Shown here piece after piece: positions 8,360-16,711 of a stretch of DNA of 64,000 bases. Origin of the DNA: Pseudomonas citri (GTDB lineage: Bacteria; Pseudomonadota; Gammaproteobacteria; Pseudomonadales; Pseudomonadaceae); NCBI RefSeq assembly GCF_025336485.1, contig NZ_JAODAB010000004.1, positions 62,001-126,000 on the forward strand. The letters are read 5' to 3'. The translations under genes were made by a program, and so were the position numbers. A model generated the notes under the pieces. That model searched no databases, was not told the DNA's origin, and was given only the letters and a program-made list of their open reading frames with translations. The stretch's first letter is position 1. Each line of letters starts with the position of its first letter.

Positions 8360-8989
8360 TTACCTGTTGAGCCAGACCGGCGCGATGGAGGTGCCCAGTC
8401 CTGCACCGTAGCCCAGGTAAATGTTCAAGCCCGCCAGAGGCTCAAGGTATCGGGCGTTGACGATTCCGCCCGCGTCCAAGGTGTTCCACCCCATGCTCTG
8501 TGCCAGCGAGATAGCGGTCTGTTTGGCTCGGTCGTTGTCACCAGCGACAAATACATGTCCACGCTGGTCGTTGGAGAAGCCAGGGCCATCTGCAAGCACT
8601 TGAGCAAACAGGGTATTGAAGGCTTTCACGACATGAGCCCGAGGTGCCGCCTTGGCGATTTCTTCACTGGCGCTAGTCACATGACCAATGGTCAGGGACA
8701 TGTAGTCGGCGCTCAATGGATTGGTGATGTCGATGATCACCTTCGCGCTCAGATCTCCCAGGCTTTGCAAGGCCTGTGCAGCGTCACTGTAAGCAGTCGC
8801 AACGATAACTACATCACTGTCCCCCAGCGCCTCGGATGCTGTGTATGCGTTGACGTTTGGAAACCGATCAGCCAGAGCCTTCGCTTTCTCGGTATCGCGA
8901 CCAGTGATTCGAACAGTGTGGCCGGCGCTGGAAAGCTGCTTGGCAAAAGCTGAACCCATATTACCGGTACCAATTACGGTGACTTTCAT
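8360..8989 (-). CDS. NAD(P)-binding oxidoreductase (NADPH-dependent F420 reductase-like)
   Basis: A 209-residue single-domain Rossmann protein starting MKVTVIGTGNMGSAFAKQL (GxGxxG). Further family segments are DVVIVATAYSDAAQALQSLG, VIIDITNPLS and HVVKAFNTLFA. These are typical of the FNO/Npd-type and STEAP-like NADP oxidoreductases. It is the first gene of the leftward operon and starts 112 bp from the divergent LysR gene. In a pseudomonad without evidence for F420 it most likely reduces a quinone or other acceptor with NADPH. That is inference. Confidence 0.75.
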   Translation of the reverse strand: MKVTVIGTGNMGSAFAKQLSSAGHTVRITGRDTEKAKALADRFPNVNAYTASEALGDSDVVIVATAYSDAAQALQSLGDLSAKVIIDITNPLSADYMSLTIGHVTSASEEIAKAAPRAHVVKAFNTLFAQVLADGPGFSNDQRGHVFVAGDNDRAKQTAISLAQSMGWNTLDAGGIVNARYLEPLAGLNIYLGYGAGLGTSIAPVWLNR

Positions 8990-9020
8990 AACTACCCCCG
9001 TTCAGTTGGGTTGACTCATT

Positions 9021-9075
9021 TGAATGGGATCAGTTTATAAGTATAAAATCCGAGATAAATAATGCTGAATGGGAT
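9021..9075. promoter_or_regulatory. 10-bp direct repeat TGAATGGGAT in the LysR intergenic region
   Basis: TGAATGGGAT occurs twice (9021-9030 and 9066-9075), 45 bp apart, in the 112-bp spacer between the oxidoreductase operon and the LysR gene. A LysR regulator controlling the divergent operon would be expected to bind here. The repeat is visible; the binding role is inferred. Confidence 0.35.
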
Positions 9076-9101
9076 AAATAGTTCCATTTACTGAGATGAT
9101 C

Positions 9102-10001
9102 ATGGACAGAGCGCTTGAGATGCAGGTTTTCTGCGCAGTGGTTGATAAGGGCAGTTTTGTAGGCGCAGCTGAACCTTTAGTAATGTCGAAGGCGGCGATT
9201 TCGAGGTACGTGAGCTGCCTGGAAGAGCGCCTCGGGGCGCGGTTACTTCACCGCACGACTCGCCGACTTTCTCTCACTGAAGAAGGGCGGCAGTTCTACC
9301 ATCAGGCCAAGGAAATACTGGCGATGATGGAGGAAGCGGAGGAATCCGTTTCATCAGTGGCACCAGAGGCGAATGGGGTGCTCCGAGTAAATGCGCCTGT
9401 CAGTTTTGGAATCCTGCACCTCGGGCCCGTTTGGGTTGACTTCATGAGGGCCTATCCAAAAGTCGAGTTGGACATCAGCTTGAATGACCGACTCGTTGAT
9501 TTGGTCGAGGAAGGATTCGATGTGGCTGTGCGTATTACGCGAATGGAGAACTCATCGCTGGTTGGGCGTCGGCTTGCCAGCACCCGGATGTGCTTGTGTG
9601 CCTCACCCTCCTATCTCGCCAGCCATGCGCCGATCCGTACGCTGGCCGACCTGACGGAACATGGGGTGGTGGCTTATACCCACTTTTCTGGTGGGAGTGA
9701 CTGGATCTTTGAGGGACCCAATGGCCGTGAAAGCGTGCGTACGCGCTCGGTCATCCGATGTAATAACGGAGACACCTGTCGAAGCATCACCCTGGCGGGA
9801 GGTGGCGTTTCGTTGCAACCCAGCTTCATGGTCGCCGAAGACATCCGCAACGGAGAACTGGTAGAGGTCCTGCCTGAGTACAAATCTGTAGAGTTAGGAA
9901 TTTACGCCGTATACCCCAGCCGAAAGCACCTGGCCCCCAAGGTGCGCGTGTTCATTAACTTTTTGGTGGAGCGGTTTGCCTATCCGCGCTGGGGACAATG
10001 A
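9102..10001 (+). CDS. LysR-family transcriptional regulator
   Basis: About 299 residues from the ATG at 9102 (MDRALEMQVFCAVVDKGSFVG); an ATG two codons upstream at 9096 is also possible. The N-terminal winged helix (residues 1-60: SKAAISRYVSCLEERLGARLLHRTTRRLSLTEEG) is followed by a periplasmic-binding-like effector domain beginning GVLRVNAPVSFG. It belongs to the CrgA/YhjC-like branch of LysR proteins, which often controls adjacent divergent redox genes. The divergent operon here (oxidoreductase, dioxygenase, esterase, DoxX) is the obvious target. The effector is unknown and may be a quinone or an electrophile. Confidence 0.9.
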   Translation: MDRALEMQVFCAVVDKGSFVGAAEPLVMSKAAISRYVSCLEERLGARLLHRTTRRLSLTEEGRQFYHQAKEILAMMEEAEESVSSVAPEANGVLRVNAPVSFGILHLGPVWVDFMRAYPKVELDISLNDRLVDLVEEGFDVAVRITRMENSSLVGRRLASTRMCLCASPSYLASHAPIRTLADLTEHGVVAYTHFSGGSDWIFEGPNGRESVRTRSVIRCNNGDTCRSITLAGGGVSLQPSFMVAEDIRNGELVEVLPEYKSVELGIYAVYPSRKHLAPKVRVFINFLVERFAYPRWGQ

Positions 10002-10129
10002 TCAAGCGTTATTAACAGGAACACGACGAAACAGGCTGACGCCAGGGCTGCATCGGCACAGGGTCCCGCGGCAGTGGGTGCAGTTTCATGAACCTTGAGC
10101 GCGCTCTGATTTACGCCTGACAAGGATTA

Positions 10130-10445
10130 CGGCTGGGCACAGTCTCGATGACATGGCCGCCGGGCAACCACCATTAAATGCCCAAGCAAACCAAACATCA
10201 GTCCCCAGAGCGCGGCGGACAGTCCAAGAAATGAAACACCCGAAGCGGTCACCAGGAAAGTGAGCCAGGTTCATGCCATGACAACCGAAAGGTACCAACA
10301 ACATTCCGCCGATCGCGCTGGCGCTAATGATTGGAGTGGCCGAAGTGCTGAAGCCTGCTTGGGCAACACTGCCATGCCCGGCATCAACTGACCTGTGAGC
10401 GCCACCAAAACCAGCGGCACTGCCAGATTAAGCGTTGAAACTGCG
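10130..10445 (-). pseudogene. benE: benE (benzoate/H+ symporter) remnant, frameshifted and internally deleted
   Basis: No intact frame, but pieces in different frames of the minus strand match BenE-family transporters. The pieces are STLNLAVPLVLVALTGQLMPG (about 10437-10375), then after a +1/-1 shift QAGFSTSATPIISAS with GGMLLVPFGCHGMNLA (about 10355-10262), then directly LTFLVTASGVSFLG and WGLMFGLLGHLMV (about 10260-10165). In intact BenE about 80 residues separate the second and third pieces, and over 200 residues precede the first. So the gene has lost its 5' part and an internal block and has at least two frame breaks. It sits immediately downstream of benD, where Pseudomonas ben clusters usually carry transport genes. 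Confidence 0.8.
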
Positions 10446-10499
10446 TCAGTTGGTGCTGACCGATGTCAGCCGGAACCGACATCGGCTTAAACAAGCAGG

Positions 10500-11261
10500 T
10501 CAGCCGAGATCGCCACCACCTACTGGCAAGGTCACACCGGTGATGTAGGACGCATCGTCGGAAGCCAGAAAAAGAATGGCTCCAACCTGCTCATCGATCG
10601 TTCCGTAGCGTTTCATCAAGCTGCTGTCGATCGTCTGATCAACGATTTCCTGGTACCAATCTTTTTCCTGCGGGGTTTGCTGCGCGCTATTGCGAGGAAT
10701 ACGTCGCGGTGGCGCCTCCGTGCCACCGGGCGCTGTGGCGTTGACGCGAATCCCGCGTCCAGCGTTCTCGAATGCCAGGCAGGCGGTCAGGGCATTCACC
10801 CCCCCCTTGGCTGCGCCGTAGGGGACACGATTGACACCGCGCGTGGCGATCGAAGAAACGTTGACGATGGCGCCGCATCCTTGCTGCAGCATATAAGGCA
10901 GTGCCGCATGGCAGCACCACAACGTGGGGAACAGCGAACGGCGCACTTCCGCCTCGATCTGCTCCACCTCGTAATGCTCGAACGGTTTGGCCCAGATAGT
11001 GCCGCCGACGTTATTGATGAGTATGTCCAGGCCGTCGAAGGTTTCTACAGCGACCGCCATCACCCGCGCACAGTCCTCGTATAGCTCCAGGTCGGCCGTC
11101 AATGTCAGCACGCCCTCTCGCCGCAGTTCATGAACCAGTTCAGAACGATCCACGGCAACAACCCGTGCACCTTCATTGATTAAGCGTTCGCAAACGCTGC
11201 GACCAATACCTTGAGCCGCGCCTGTGACCAGCGCGACCTTGTTGTCGAATCTGTTACTCAT
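10500..11261 (-). CDS. benD: 1,6-dihydroxycyclohexa-2,4-diene-1-carboxylate dehydrogenase
   Basis: BenD oxidises and decarboxylates benzoate cis-diol to catechol with NAD+. It is a 253-residue short-chain dehydrogenase: the NAD-binding motif TGAAQGIG lies at residues 13-20, NNVGG near residue 84, the catalytic Ser in VNVSSIA (about 136-137), and Tyr148 and Lys152 in PYGAAKGG. Length and position after benABC match known BenD proteins. It is the last intact gene of the leftward ben operon, 32 bp after benC, with the benE remnant behind it. The paralogue XylL is unlikely because no xyl meta-cleavage genes are present and benR is adjacent. Confidence 0.92.
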   Translation of the reverse strand: MSNRFDNKVALVTGAAQGIGRSVCERLINEGARVVAVDRSELVHELRREGVLTLTADLELYEDCARVMAVAVETFDGLDILINNVGGTIWAKPFEHYEVEQIEAEVRRSLFPTLWCCHAALPYMLQQGCGAIVNVSSIATRGVNRVPYGAAKGGVNALTACLAFENAGRGIRVNATAPGGTEAPPRRIPRNSAQQTPQEKDWYQEIVDQTIDSSLMKRYGTIDEQVGAILFLASDDASYITGVTLPVGGGDLG

Positions 11262-11293
11262 GGCAACCTCGAATTCAAGAGCCTTTCAGGGGG

Positions 11294-12307
11294 TCAGGCT
11301 GCGGCAGCCGCGAACTTTTCGTAATAGAAGTTCGCGGGCGTAATGCCCTGTTCGCGGAAGAATTGGCTGACCGCCTCGACCATCGGCGGTGGGCCGCAAA
11401 GGTATACATCCACGTCACCTTCGTTCAGGTGGCCCGGCTCGATGTGCTGGGTGACAAAGCCCTTGCGCGGGTATTGGCTCAGTGGGTTGGCCACACAGGC
11501 ACTGAACGTGAAGTTGGGGATCCGAGCGGCGAAAGCCTCCAAGCGATCGAGTTCGACCAGGTCAAAATCGTTGGTGACGCCATAAATCAGATGCAGGGGA
11601 TGCGGACTGCCCTCCTTCGCAATCTTCTCAAGCATGGCCGTGAAGGGGGCCAGCCCGGTACCACCGGCCAGCAACAACAGTGGCCTATTGATTTCCCGTA
11701 AATAGAAACTGCCCAGTGGACCTGCCAGGGACATGCTGTCACCTGCCTTGGCCAATCCAGTAAGGAAGCTGCTCATCAGTCCGCCTGGCACGTTGCGGAT
11801 CAGAAAGCTGACCTCACCGTCCTTCTGCAGTGAGCTGAAAGAATAGGCACGGGTCTGGTCACTGCCCGGTACTTGCAAGTTGACGTACTGGCCCGGCAAA
11901 AAAGCGAGCTTGCTCAGGGACTCACCTTTAATGGACAGCGCGATAGTGCTCTCGGACAACTGTCTGATATCGTTGATAGTCGCCTCAAAACTTGCCTGCT
12001 GGGTTTTACATACCTCAGAAGACGCCGGCACGCGCACCACACAATCGCTTTCAGCACGCATTTGGCACGTCAGAACGTAACCTTGGGCGAGCTCTTCCTC
12101 GCTCAGCGCATCTTCGATGAAATTGTCGCCCATCGCGTAACGACCCGCTTCGGCGAAGCATTTACAGGTACCGCAGGCACCATCTCGGCAATCCAAAGGA
12201 ATGTTGATGCCCTGGCGATAAGCGGCATCGGCTACGGTTTCGTGGCCGGCCGCCTCAATAAAACGAGTCACCCCGTCTTCAAAAGTCAGCGCGATCTGGA
12301 AGCTCAT
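11294..12307 (-). CDS. benC: benzoate 1,2-dioxygenase electron transfer component (NADH reductase)
   Basis: BenC passes electrons from NADH through FAD and a 2Fe-2S cluster to the BenAB oxygenase. It has 337 residues. The N-terminal plant-type ferredoxin has cluster cysteines C40, C45, C48 and C81 (DCRDGACGTCKC, VLTCQM). The FAD domain shows RAYSFSS and the NAD domain shows LLLLAGGTGLAPF and VYLCGPPPMVEA. Ferredoxin-FAD-NAD order is the class IB reductase layout of benzoate and toluate dioxygenases. It lies between benB and benD with a 69-bp gap after benB. Confidence 0.95.
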   Translation of the reverse strand: MSFQIALTFEDGVTRFIEAAGHETVADAAYRQGINIPLDCRDGACGTCKCFAEAGRYAMGDNFIEDALSEEELAQGYVLTCQMRAESDCVVRVPASSEVCKTQQASFEATINDIRQLSESTIALSIKGESLSKLAFLPGQYVNLQVPGSDQTRAYSFSSLQKDGEVSFLIRNVPGGLMSSFLTGLAKAGDSMSLAGPLGSFYLREINRPLLLLAGGTGLAPFTAMLEKIAKEGSPHPLHLIYGVTNDFDLVELDRLEAFAARIPNFTFSACVANPLSQYPRKGFVTQHIEPGHLNEGDVDVYLCGPPPMVEAVSQFFREQGITPANFYYEKFAAAAA

Positions 12308-12376
12308 ATTGCACCTCGCCCGGGATGACGAGTCTCGGTAACCGAAGGTACCGACAGCGACTCGTCACCCCATCGA

Positions 12377-12862
12377 TCAAATGTGGTAAATGTCGATGAC
12401 CTGACGGACATAATCGTTTTTCAGGACTACTTTCTTAGCCTTGATCAACGGCCGTTCGCCGCGCAGGTCCAAGGTGTAAAAACTGGTTCCGAAATAACTG
12501 TCGGTGGTCTTGTAGCGAAAGCTCAGCGTGTGCCAATTGAAGCGCACATGGCAAAAGCTCCCCTCCTCGTCGACGATCTCTATGTTGCTGAGATTGTGCG
12601 AAGTACGAGTGTCGGGCATCGTCGCACTCGATCGTTCGGTCTTGATACGGAACACGCGGTCTTCCAGGCCTCCGCGATTCCCGTACCAGATGAGCGAAAT
12701 TTCGCTTTGCGGATCTTCTGTCAGCGTGTCGTTGTCATCCCAGGACGGCATCCAGAAGCTGGCATCGATGGCATACAGCTCCAGCCATTCGTCCCATTGG
12801 CCATCGTCCAGAAGGCGCGCTTCGCGATAGAGAAAGTCACGCACAATTTCATAGGTACTCAT
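12377..12862 (-). CDS. benB: benzoate 1,2-dioxygenase small (beta) subunit
   Basis: A 161-residue ring-hydroxylating dioxygenase beta subunit (NTF2-like fold) that forms the alpha3beta3 oxygenase with BenA. Diagnostic stretches are [20 protein letters not shown] near the N-terminus, and [20 protein letters not shown] and [19 protein letters not shown]. Its ATG overlaps the benA stop codon (ATGA, 4 bp), indicating translational coupling for subunit stoichiometry. The subunit has no cofactor and is mainly structural. Length equals that of known BenB/XylY proteins. Confidence 0.95.
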   Translation of the reverse strand: MSTYEIVRDFLYREARLLDDGQWDEWLELYAIDASFWMPSWDDNDTLTEDPQSEISLIWYGNRGGLEDRVFRIKTERSSATMPDTRTSHNLSNIEIVDEEGSFCHVRFNWHTLSFRYKTTDSYFGTSFYTLDLRGERPLIKAKKVVLKNDYVRQVIDIYHI

Positions 12863-14217
12863 TGCACGGCCTCCACGGGAATCAATTGCTGCTCGGCTGA
12901 GGCCGCCTTGAGCATGGTTTCTTGCCAGTATTTGTGTTGCAGCACGAACAGGCCTTCGTCTTCGGTGCGCACGCCGGAAAGCAGAGGTTTAAGCTCGATT
13001 TCCTGGGCAGCCGCATCGGCACCTTCCACCCAATGGGTAGCGCCACGGGACATGTCATTCCAGCCACGTCCGGCACCGTAACCGGTCTGGCAAGAGCGAA
13101 ACTCTTCCAGGTCATCGGGCGTTGCCATACCACTGACATTGAAGAAATCTTCGTATTGACGGATACGCCTGGTACGCGCTTCGGCGCTCTCACCTTTGGG
13201 GGCTATGCAATAAATGGTGATCTCTGTCTTGTCGACGGAAATGGGTCGGGCAACGCGGATCTGCGAACTGAATTGGTCCATCAGATACACGTTCGGGTAG
13301 AGGCAGAGGTTGCGCGAGTTCTCGATCATCCAGTCTGCGCGGGCTTGCCCAAAGTCGCGGGCTAGTTCATCCCGACGCTCGTAGGCCGGCCGATCTTCCG
13401 GGTTGGCCCAGCGGGTCCAGAGCAATAAATGTCCATGGTCGAAAGAGTAAAATCCGCCGCCGTGTTTGGCCCAACCGCCAGCGTTCATGGTCTTGAACTC
13501 TTCGCCCGCCTCGCGCTGTTTACGCTGGTTCTGAGTAGCGGCGTAGTTCCAGTGAACGGAGCTCACATGGTAGCCGTCCGCACCATTTTCGGCAGTGAGC
13601 TTCCAGTTACCTTCATAGATATAGGAGCTCGAACCACGCAGAACCTCCAATCCGTCAGGGGACTGGTCGACAATCATGTCGATAATCTTGGCCGACTCGC
13701 CTAAATGGTCCGCCAGCGACTTTACGTCAGGATTCAGGCTACCGAACAGAAAGCCGCGATAGGACTCGAAACGAGCGACTTTGGTCAGGTCGTGAGACCC
13801 CTCGCAGTTGAAGCTTGCTGGATAGCCCGCCTCACTCGGGTCCTTGACCTTGAGCAGCTTACCGCTGTTGTTGAAGGTCCATCCGTGGAACGGACAGGTA
13901 TAACTGGAACGATTGCCGCTTTTGTGCCGGCAAAGCATGGCGCCGCGGTGACTGCAGGCATTAAGAAAGGCGTTCAGCTCACCATCCTTGTTGCGCGCGA
14001 TGAAAATCGGCTGGCGCCCCATGGTGACGGTCAAAAAATCGTTCTTGTTCGGAATCTGGCTTTCGTGGGCAAGGTAAATCCAGTTACCTTCGAAGATGTG
14101 GGTCATCTCCAGTTCGAAAAGCGCAGGATCGGTGAACATCTCTCGCTTGCAGCGGTAGACCCCCTTTTCCTTGTCTTCCTCGAGCAGGGCATTCAGATAG
14201 TCGATTCCCAGGGACAT
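12859..14217 (-). CDS. benA: benzoate 1,2-dioxygenase large (alpha) subunit
   Basis: Catalytic subunit that dihydroxylates benzoate at C1/C2. It has 452 residues. The Rieske 2Fe-2S ligands are C88, H90, C108 and H111 (ACSHRG, CPFHGW). The mononuclear iron site lies in [13 protein letters not shown] with H217 and H222, and the bridging Asp sits nearby at about 214. Length and sequence match the benzoate/toluate class. It is the first gene of the leftward benABCD operon, about 64-99 bp downstream of two BenR-type sites, with benR directly upstream in the same orientation. Confidence 0.95.
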   Translation of the reverse strand: MSLGIDYLNALLEEDKEKGVYRCKREMFTDPALFELEMTHIFEGNWIYLAHESQIPNKNDFLTVTMGRQPIFIARNKDGELNAFLNACSHRGAMLCRHKSGNRSSYTCPFHGWTFNNSGKLLKVKDPSEAGYPASFNCEGSHDLTKVARFESYRGFLFGSLNPDVKSLADHLGESAKIIDMIVDQSPDGLEVLRGSSSYIYEGNWKLTAENGADGYHVSSVHWNYAATQNQRKQREAGEEFKTMNAGGWAKHGGGFYSFDHGHLLLWTRWANPEDRPAYERRDELARDFGQARADWMIENSRNLCLYPNVYLMDQFSSQIRVARPISVDKTEITIYCIAPKGESAEARTRRIRQYEDFFNVSGMATPDDLEEFRSCQTGYGAGRGWNDMSRGATHWVEGADAAAQEIELKPLLSGVRTEDEGLFVLQHKYWQETMLKAASAEQQLIPVEAVQ

Positions 14218-14280
14218 GGCCAGGGCCTCCGTTGTTATTGTTCAGGCTTGAACAGATTAGGGAGACGACTTAATTGGCAA

Positions 14281-14316
14281 TATCCAATTTCTGCAGATCG
14301 CTATCCGTATTGCGCA
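14281..14316 (-). promoter_or_regulatory. tandem BenR/XylS-type activator sites upstream of benA
   Basis: On the minus strand, TGCA-N6-GGATA (14281-14295) is a perfect match to the XylS/BenR half-site consensus TGCA-N6-GGNTA. A second copy, TGCG-N6-GGATA (14302-14316), differs at one base and lies exactly 21 bp upstream, the spacing seen in the Pm and Pben promoters. A plausible -10 element TAATCT lies downstream (14254-14259), so the proximal site would abut the -35 region. Confidence 0.8.
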
Positions 14317-14392
14317 GCCAACGACTGCTGCCATAGAAATTTTCCCGACGCCCCCCTCCCTTCTGGCGCACCATCCAGGCAAACAGGAACGC

Positions 14393-15349
14393 TTAGCCGC
14401 GATGCTTGATCGTTTGGGAAGGAAGCTCGCCGAATTGCAAACGGTAGCTTTCAGAGAATCGTCCAAGGTGCAGGAAGCCGTAATCCAATGCCACTTCGGT
14501 AAGGCTGCGCACCGGACAGTTCGAATCGTTCAGGCAGGCATGAATGCGTTCCAGCTTGCGCTGGCGAACGTATTGCAGGGGCGCAACGCCTAACTGGCGT
14601 TCGAACAATCCATAAAGCGAGCGCACGCTCATGTGAGCTTGCTCGGCCAGATGTTCTGCACTCAGATCCTGCTTCAGATTGCGCTCGATGTACTGAAGAA
14701 TACGCTCGAAGCTTACCGCGGGGGAGCCGAGGCATTCACGGCTTATGTTGGTTTTCAAAAGAGACAGCAGTTTACTGCCGAGAATCTGGGTGTAATGCTC
14801 CTGAACCCGCGGGAGCGGGTCGCTGACCTCCGACTCCTGACAAACCATCGCCAGCAAGCTCGGAAAACCTTCGAGCTCGTCCAGACGATAGTGATTGCGC
14901 GAGAAACGTATGCCATCGACAGGACGAAACCAGCGTTGCTCGTCACACACCGATTCGAGGACCTTTACCGGTACCTTGAGAATGAACTTCTCACAATCTT
15001 GTGAGTAGGTCAGATCGACCGGGTCATCCGGGTTGATCAGCAGTAACTCACCCGGCAAAAGACAATGTTCGCGTTTATGCCCTCGCCAAAGACAACTGCC
15101 ACTCAGCAGCACCTGAAGATGATAAATGGTCTCTAGAGCAGGAGAAGTGACCCGTACGCTTCCGCCATAGCTGATACGGCACAGATCGAGATCAGCAAAT
15201 TTTCGATGATTCAGGCTGGCGCGGGGGTGCGTCGTCTTGGACAGACCGATGCAGTGCTGCCCGACATGCAAGTTCACATAGTCGGAAACCATGTAGGGGT
15301 CTGCGTTTCGAAACACACTACTGCGCTCACTCAGCAGGTGACTATCCAT
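14393..15349 (-). CDS. benR: BenR, AraC-family activator of the benzoate operon
   Basis: A 318-residue XylS/BenR-type activator from the ATG at 15349; an upstream TTG at 15355 would add two residues, but 318 matches BenR as I know it. The N-terminal sensing domain (MDSHLLSERSSVFRNADPY) binds benzoate in this family. The C-terminal double helix-turn-helix shows HLAEQAHMSVRSLYGLFERQ and LTEVALDYGFLHLGRFSESY. It lies directly upstream of benA in the same direction, with the two candidate binding sites in the 175-bp spacer. Benzoate-responsive activation is established for BenR; it is inferred for this copy. Confidence 0.93.
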   Translation of the reverse strand: MDSHLLSERSSVFRNADPYMVSDYVNLHVGQHCIGLSKTTHPRASLNHRKFADLDLCRISYGGSVRVTSPALETIYHLQVLLSGSCLWRGHKREHCLLPGELLLINPDDPVDLTYSQDCEKFILKVPVKVLESVCDEQRWFRPVDGIRFSRNHYRLDELEGFPSLLAMVCQESEVSDPLPRVQEHYTQILGSKLLSLLKTNISRECLGSPAVSFERILQYIERNLKQDLSAEHLAEQAHMSVRSLYGLFERQLGVAPLQYVRQRKLERIHACLNDSNCPVRSLTEVALDYGFLHLGRFSESYRLQFGELPSQTIKHRG

Positions 15350-15355
15350 CGGCAA

Positions 15356-15653
15356 GGCACTCGGGATCTAATTATTATGGTCATCACACACGCCGGTCAG
15401 GACGTGTGCTGACTCTTTAACAGCCATAGTACGCAAACTTGGCCGTACCGAAACGATATCCGACTATTGGTTCATTCCTCTAGCCCGTTAAACAGGCAAA
15501 AGACCGAAAATCGATTGCTCGGCGCGCATATGAGCGATTATCGAACAGTTTTCTGAAAGGTTGCCCCTTCGCCCGATTGACGTTGAAAATCGACGCGCAT
15601 AATTCTCTCAAGGGGCAGACAAACTATCCCGACCCAAGTGTCAATTCACGGCT
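15356..15653. other. 298-bp spacer without a convincing gene
   Basis: Between benR and the membrane-protein gene. It must hold the benR promoter. No coding frame, repeat or clear terminator was recognised. Confidence 0.4.
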
Positions 15654-16382
15654 TCAATCGGTGATTTGGAGCAGCGAGTCTCTCTTTCCCCAGCCAAAGA
15701 GTTTCCACCAAAGCAAACCCAACGCCAGAGAAGCAGCGACTGCGGCGGTGAACCACATAATGATTAACAATGTAAATGTGACGTTGTTGTTCAGCTCTCG
15801 AAAAATACCAAAGGCGAAGGCCGTGTACCAAGATACGCCAGAGATAGCACCCGAGACCAGAAATACAGCAACTTTGCTACGAGAAACCCCATGCAACAAA
15901 GGACGGCTCAAGTCACGCAGAACCTCTGGCAACGCGAAGGCGTGAATAATCATGCCATTAATGGTCAGTACACCCACTACCAATACTTTCGCCCAAAGCT
16001 TCGGATTCTCAAGTTTCTCCGGCGACTCCATTACATAAAGAGCGAGAAACCCTAAGCCAGAGAGCCAAAGGAGACCTAGCCCTATGGCGACCGCATCGCT
16101 GATGAAGTGGAAGGTACGCCCTACCTCTACCGGCAGACTTCCCCTACGGATCCAGCGCAGAACCCAAAGGTCTAGCATCGTCGCACCGCCAAGACCAAAA
16201 CACAGGCCAAGCAAATGCAAACCCACAAGAAGGGTCAGCACTCTTAAATGCGGGAGAGGCTCAGGCAACGGGACGTGAAGCGCGAGCGTTTCGGCGAGCA
16301 AGGGTCCGCAACCAACAGTCGCAAGCAAACCGCCAAAAATCATGAAGGATGTTAAGAGTGGGTTAGCTGTTCGCTTCTGCAT
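15654..16382 (-). CDS. integral membrane protein of unknown function
   Basis: A 242-residue protein with about six hydrophobic helices. Intramembrane or membrane-edge histidines are visible in LRVLTLLVGLHLLGLCFG, in TFHFISDAVAIG and in GMIIHAFALPEVL, spaced in a way often seen in haem- or metal-binding membrane proteins. I do not recognise the family and give no function. It stands alone between benR and feaB, with 298 bp on one side and about 330 bp on the other, so it is probably a single-gene transcript reading leftward. Confidence 0.65.
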   Translation of the reverse strand: MQKRTANPLLTSFMIFGGLLATVGCGPLLAETLALHVPLPEPLPHLRVLTLLVGLHLLGLCFGLGGATMLDLWVLRWIRRGSLPVEVGRTFHFISDAVAIGLGLLWLSGLGFLALYVMESPEKLENPKLWAKVLVVGVLTINGMIIHAFALPEVLRDLSRPLLHGVSRSKVAVFLVSGAISGVSWYTAFAFGIFRELNNNVTFTLLIIMWFTAAVAASLALGLLWWKLFGWGKRDSLLQITD

Positions 16383-16711
16383 TTCAACCTCAATTCAGCA
16401 GCCTTCCCTAGTTGCCCATAAATTTGATGTTTGCCGAATATAACGACATTTTGATTTAATCATACAATGAGTACGAATAATGGCAAAACAACATCAACAT
16501 TTTATCTTTAAACCTCTCAATCAAGTTAATAGATATTTAAATCCAAACTTTTAAATCACCCACAAAAATACAACCGCGCGAAAGCGGATCCTATACAAAG
16601 CCAACAAGCTTAAATTAATTCCCTATACCTTCCTAAAGTCTCAAGCCCTGAAATAAAAGACGAAGGGTCCACCACAATCAAACTGCGGACCCTTCGAATC
16701 GTTCAAAACGA
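16383..16711. other. AT-rich spacer, 329 bp
   Basis: Markedly AT-rich compared with its neighbours. It contains the feaB terminator hairpin at 16661-16696 and presumably the promoter of the membrane-protein gene. No gene was seen in it. Confidence 0.5.
16661..16696 (-). terminator. feaB terminator hairpin
   Basis: A perfect 10-bp stem, CGAAGGGTCC at 16661-16670 pairing with GGACCCTTCG at 16687-16696. On the minus strand it is followed by a T-rich stretch (TCTTTTATTT). It begins 16 bp after the feaB stop codon. Confidence 0.8.

Noticed and set aside
10500..14217. Toluate dioxygenase genes xylXYZL
   Set aside because: Same enzyme classes, but benR and its binding sites are adjacent and no xyl meta-cleavage genes are present, so ben is the better name.
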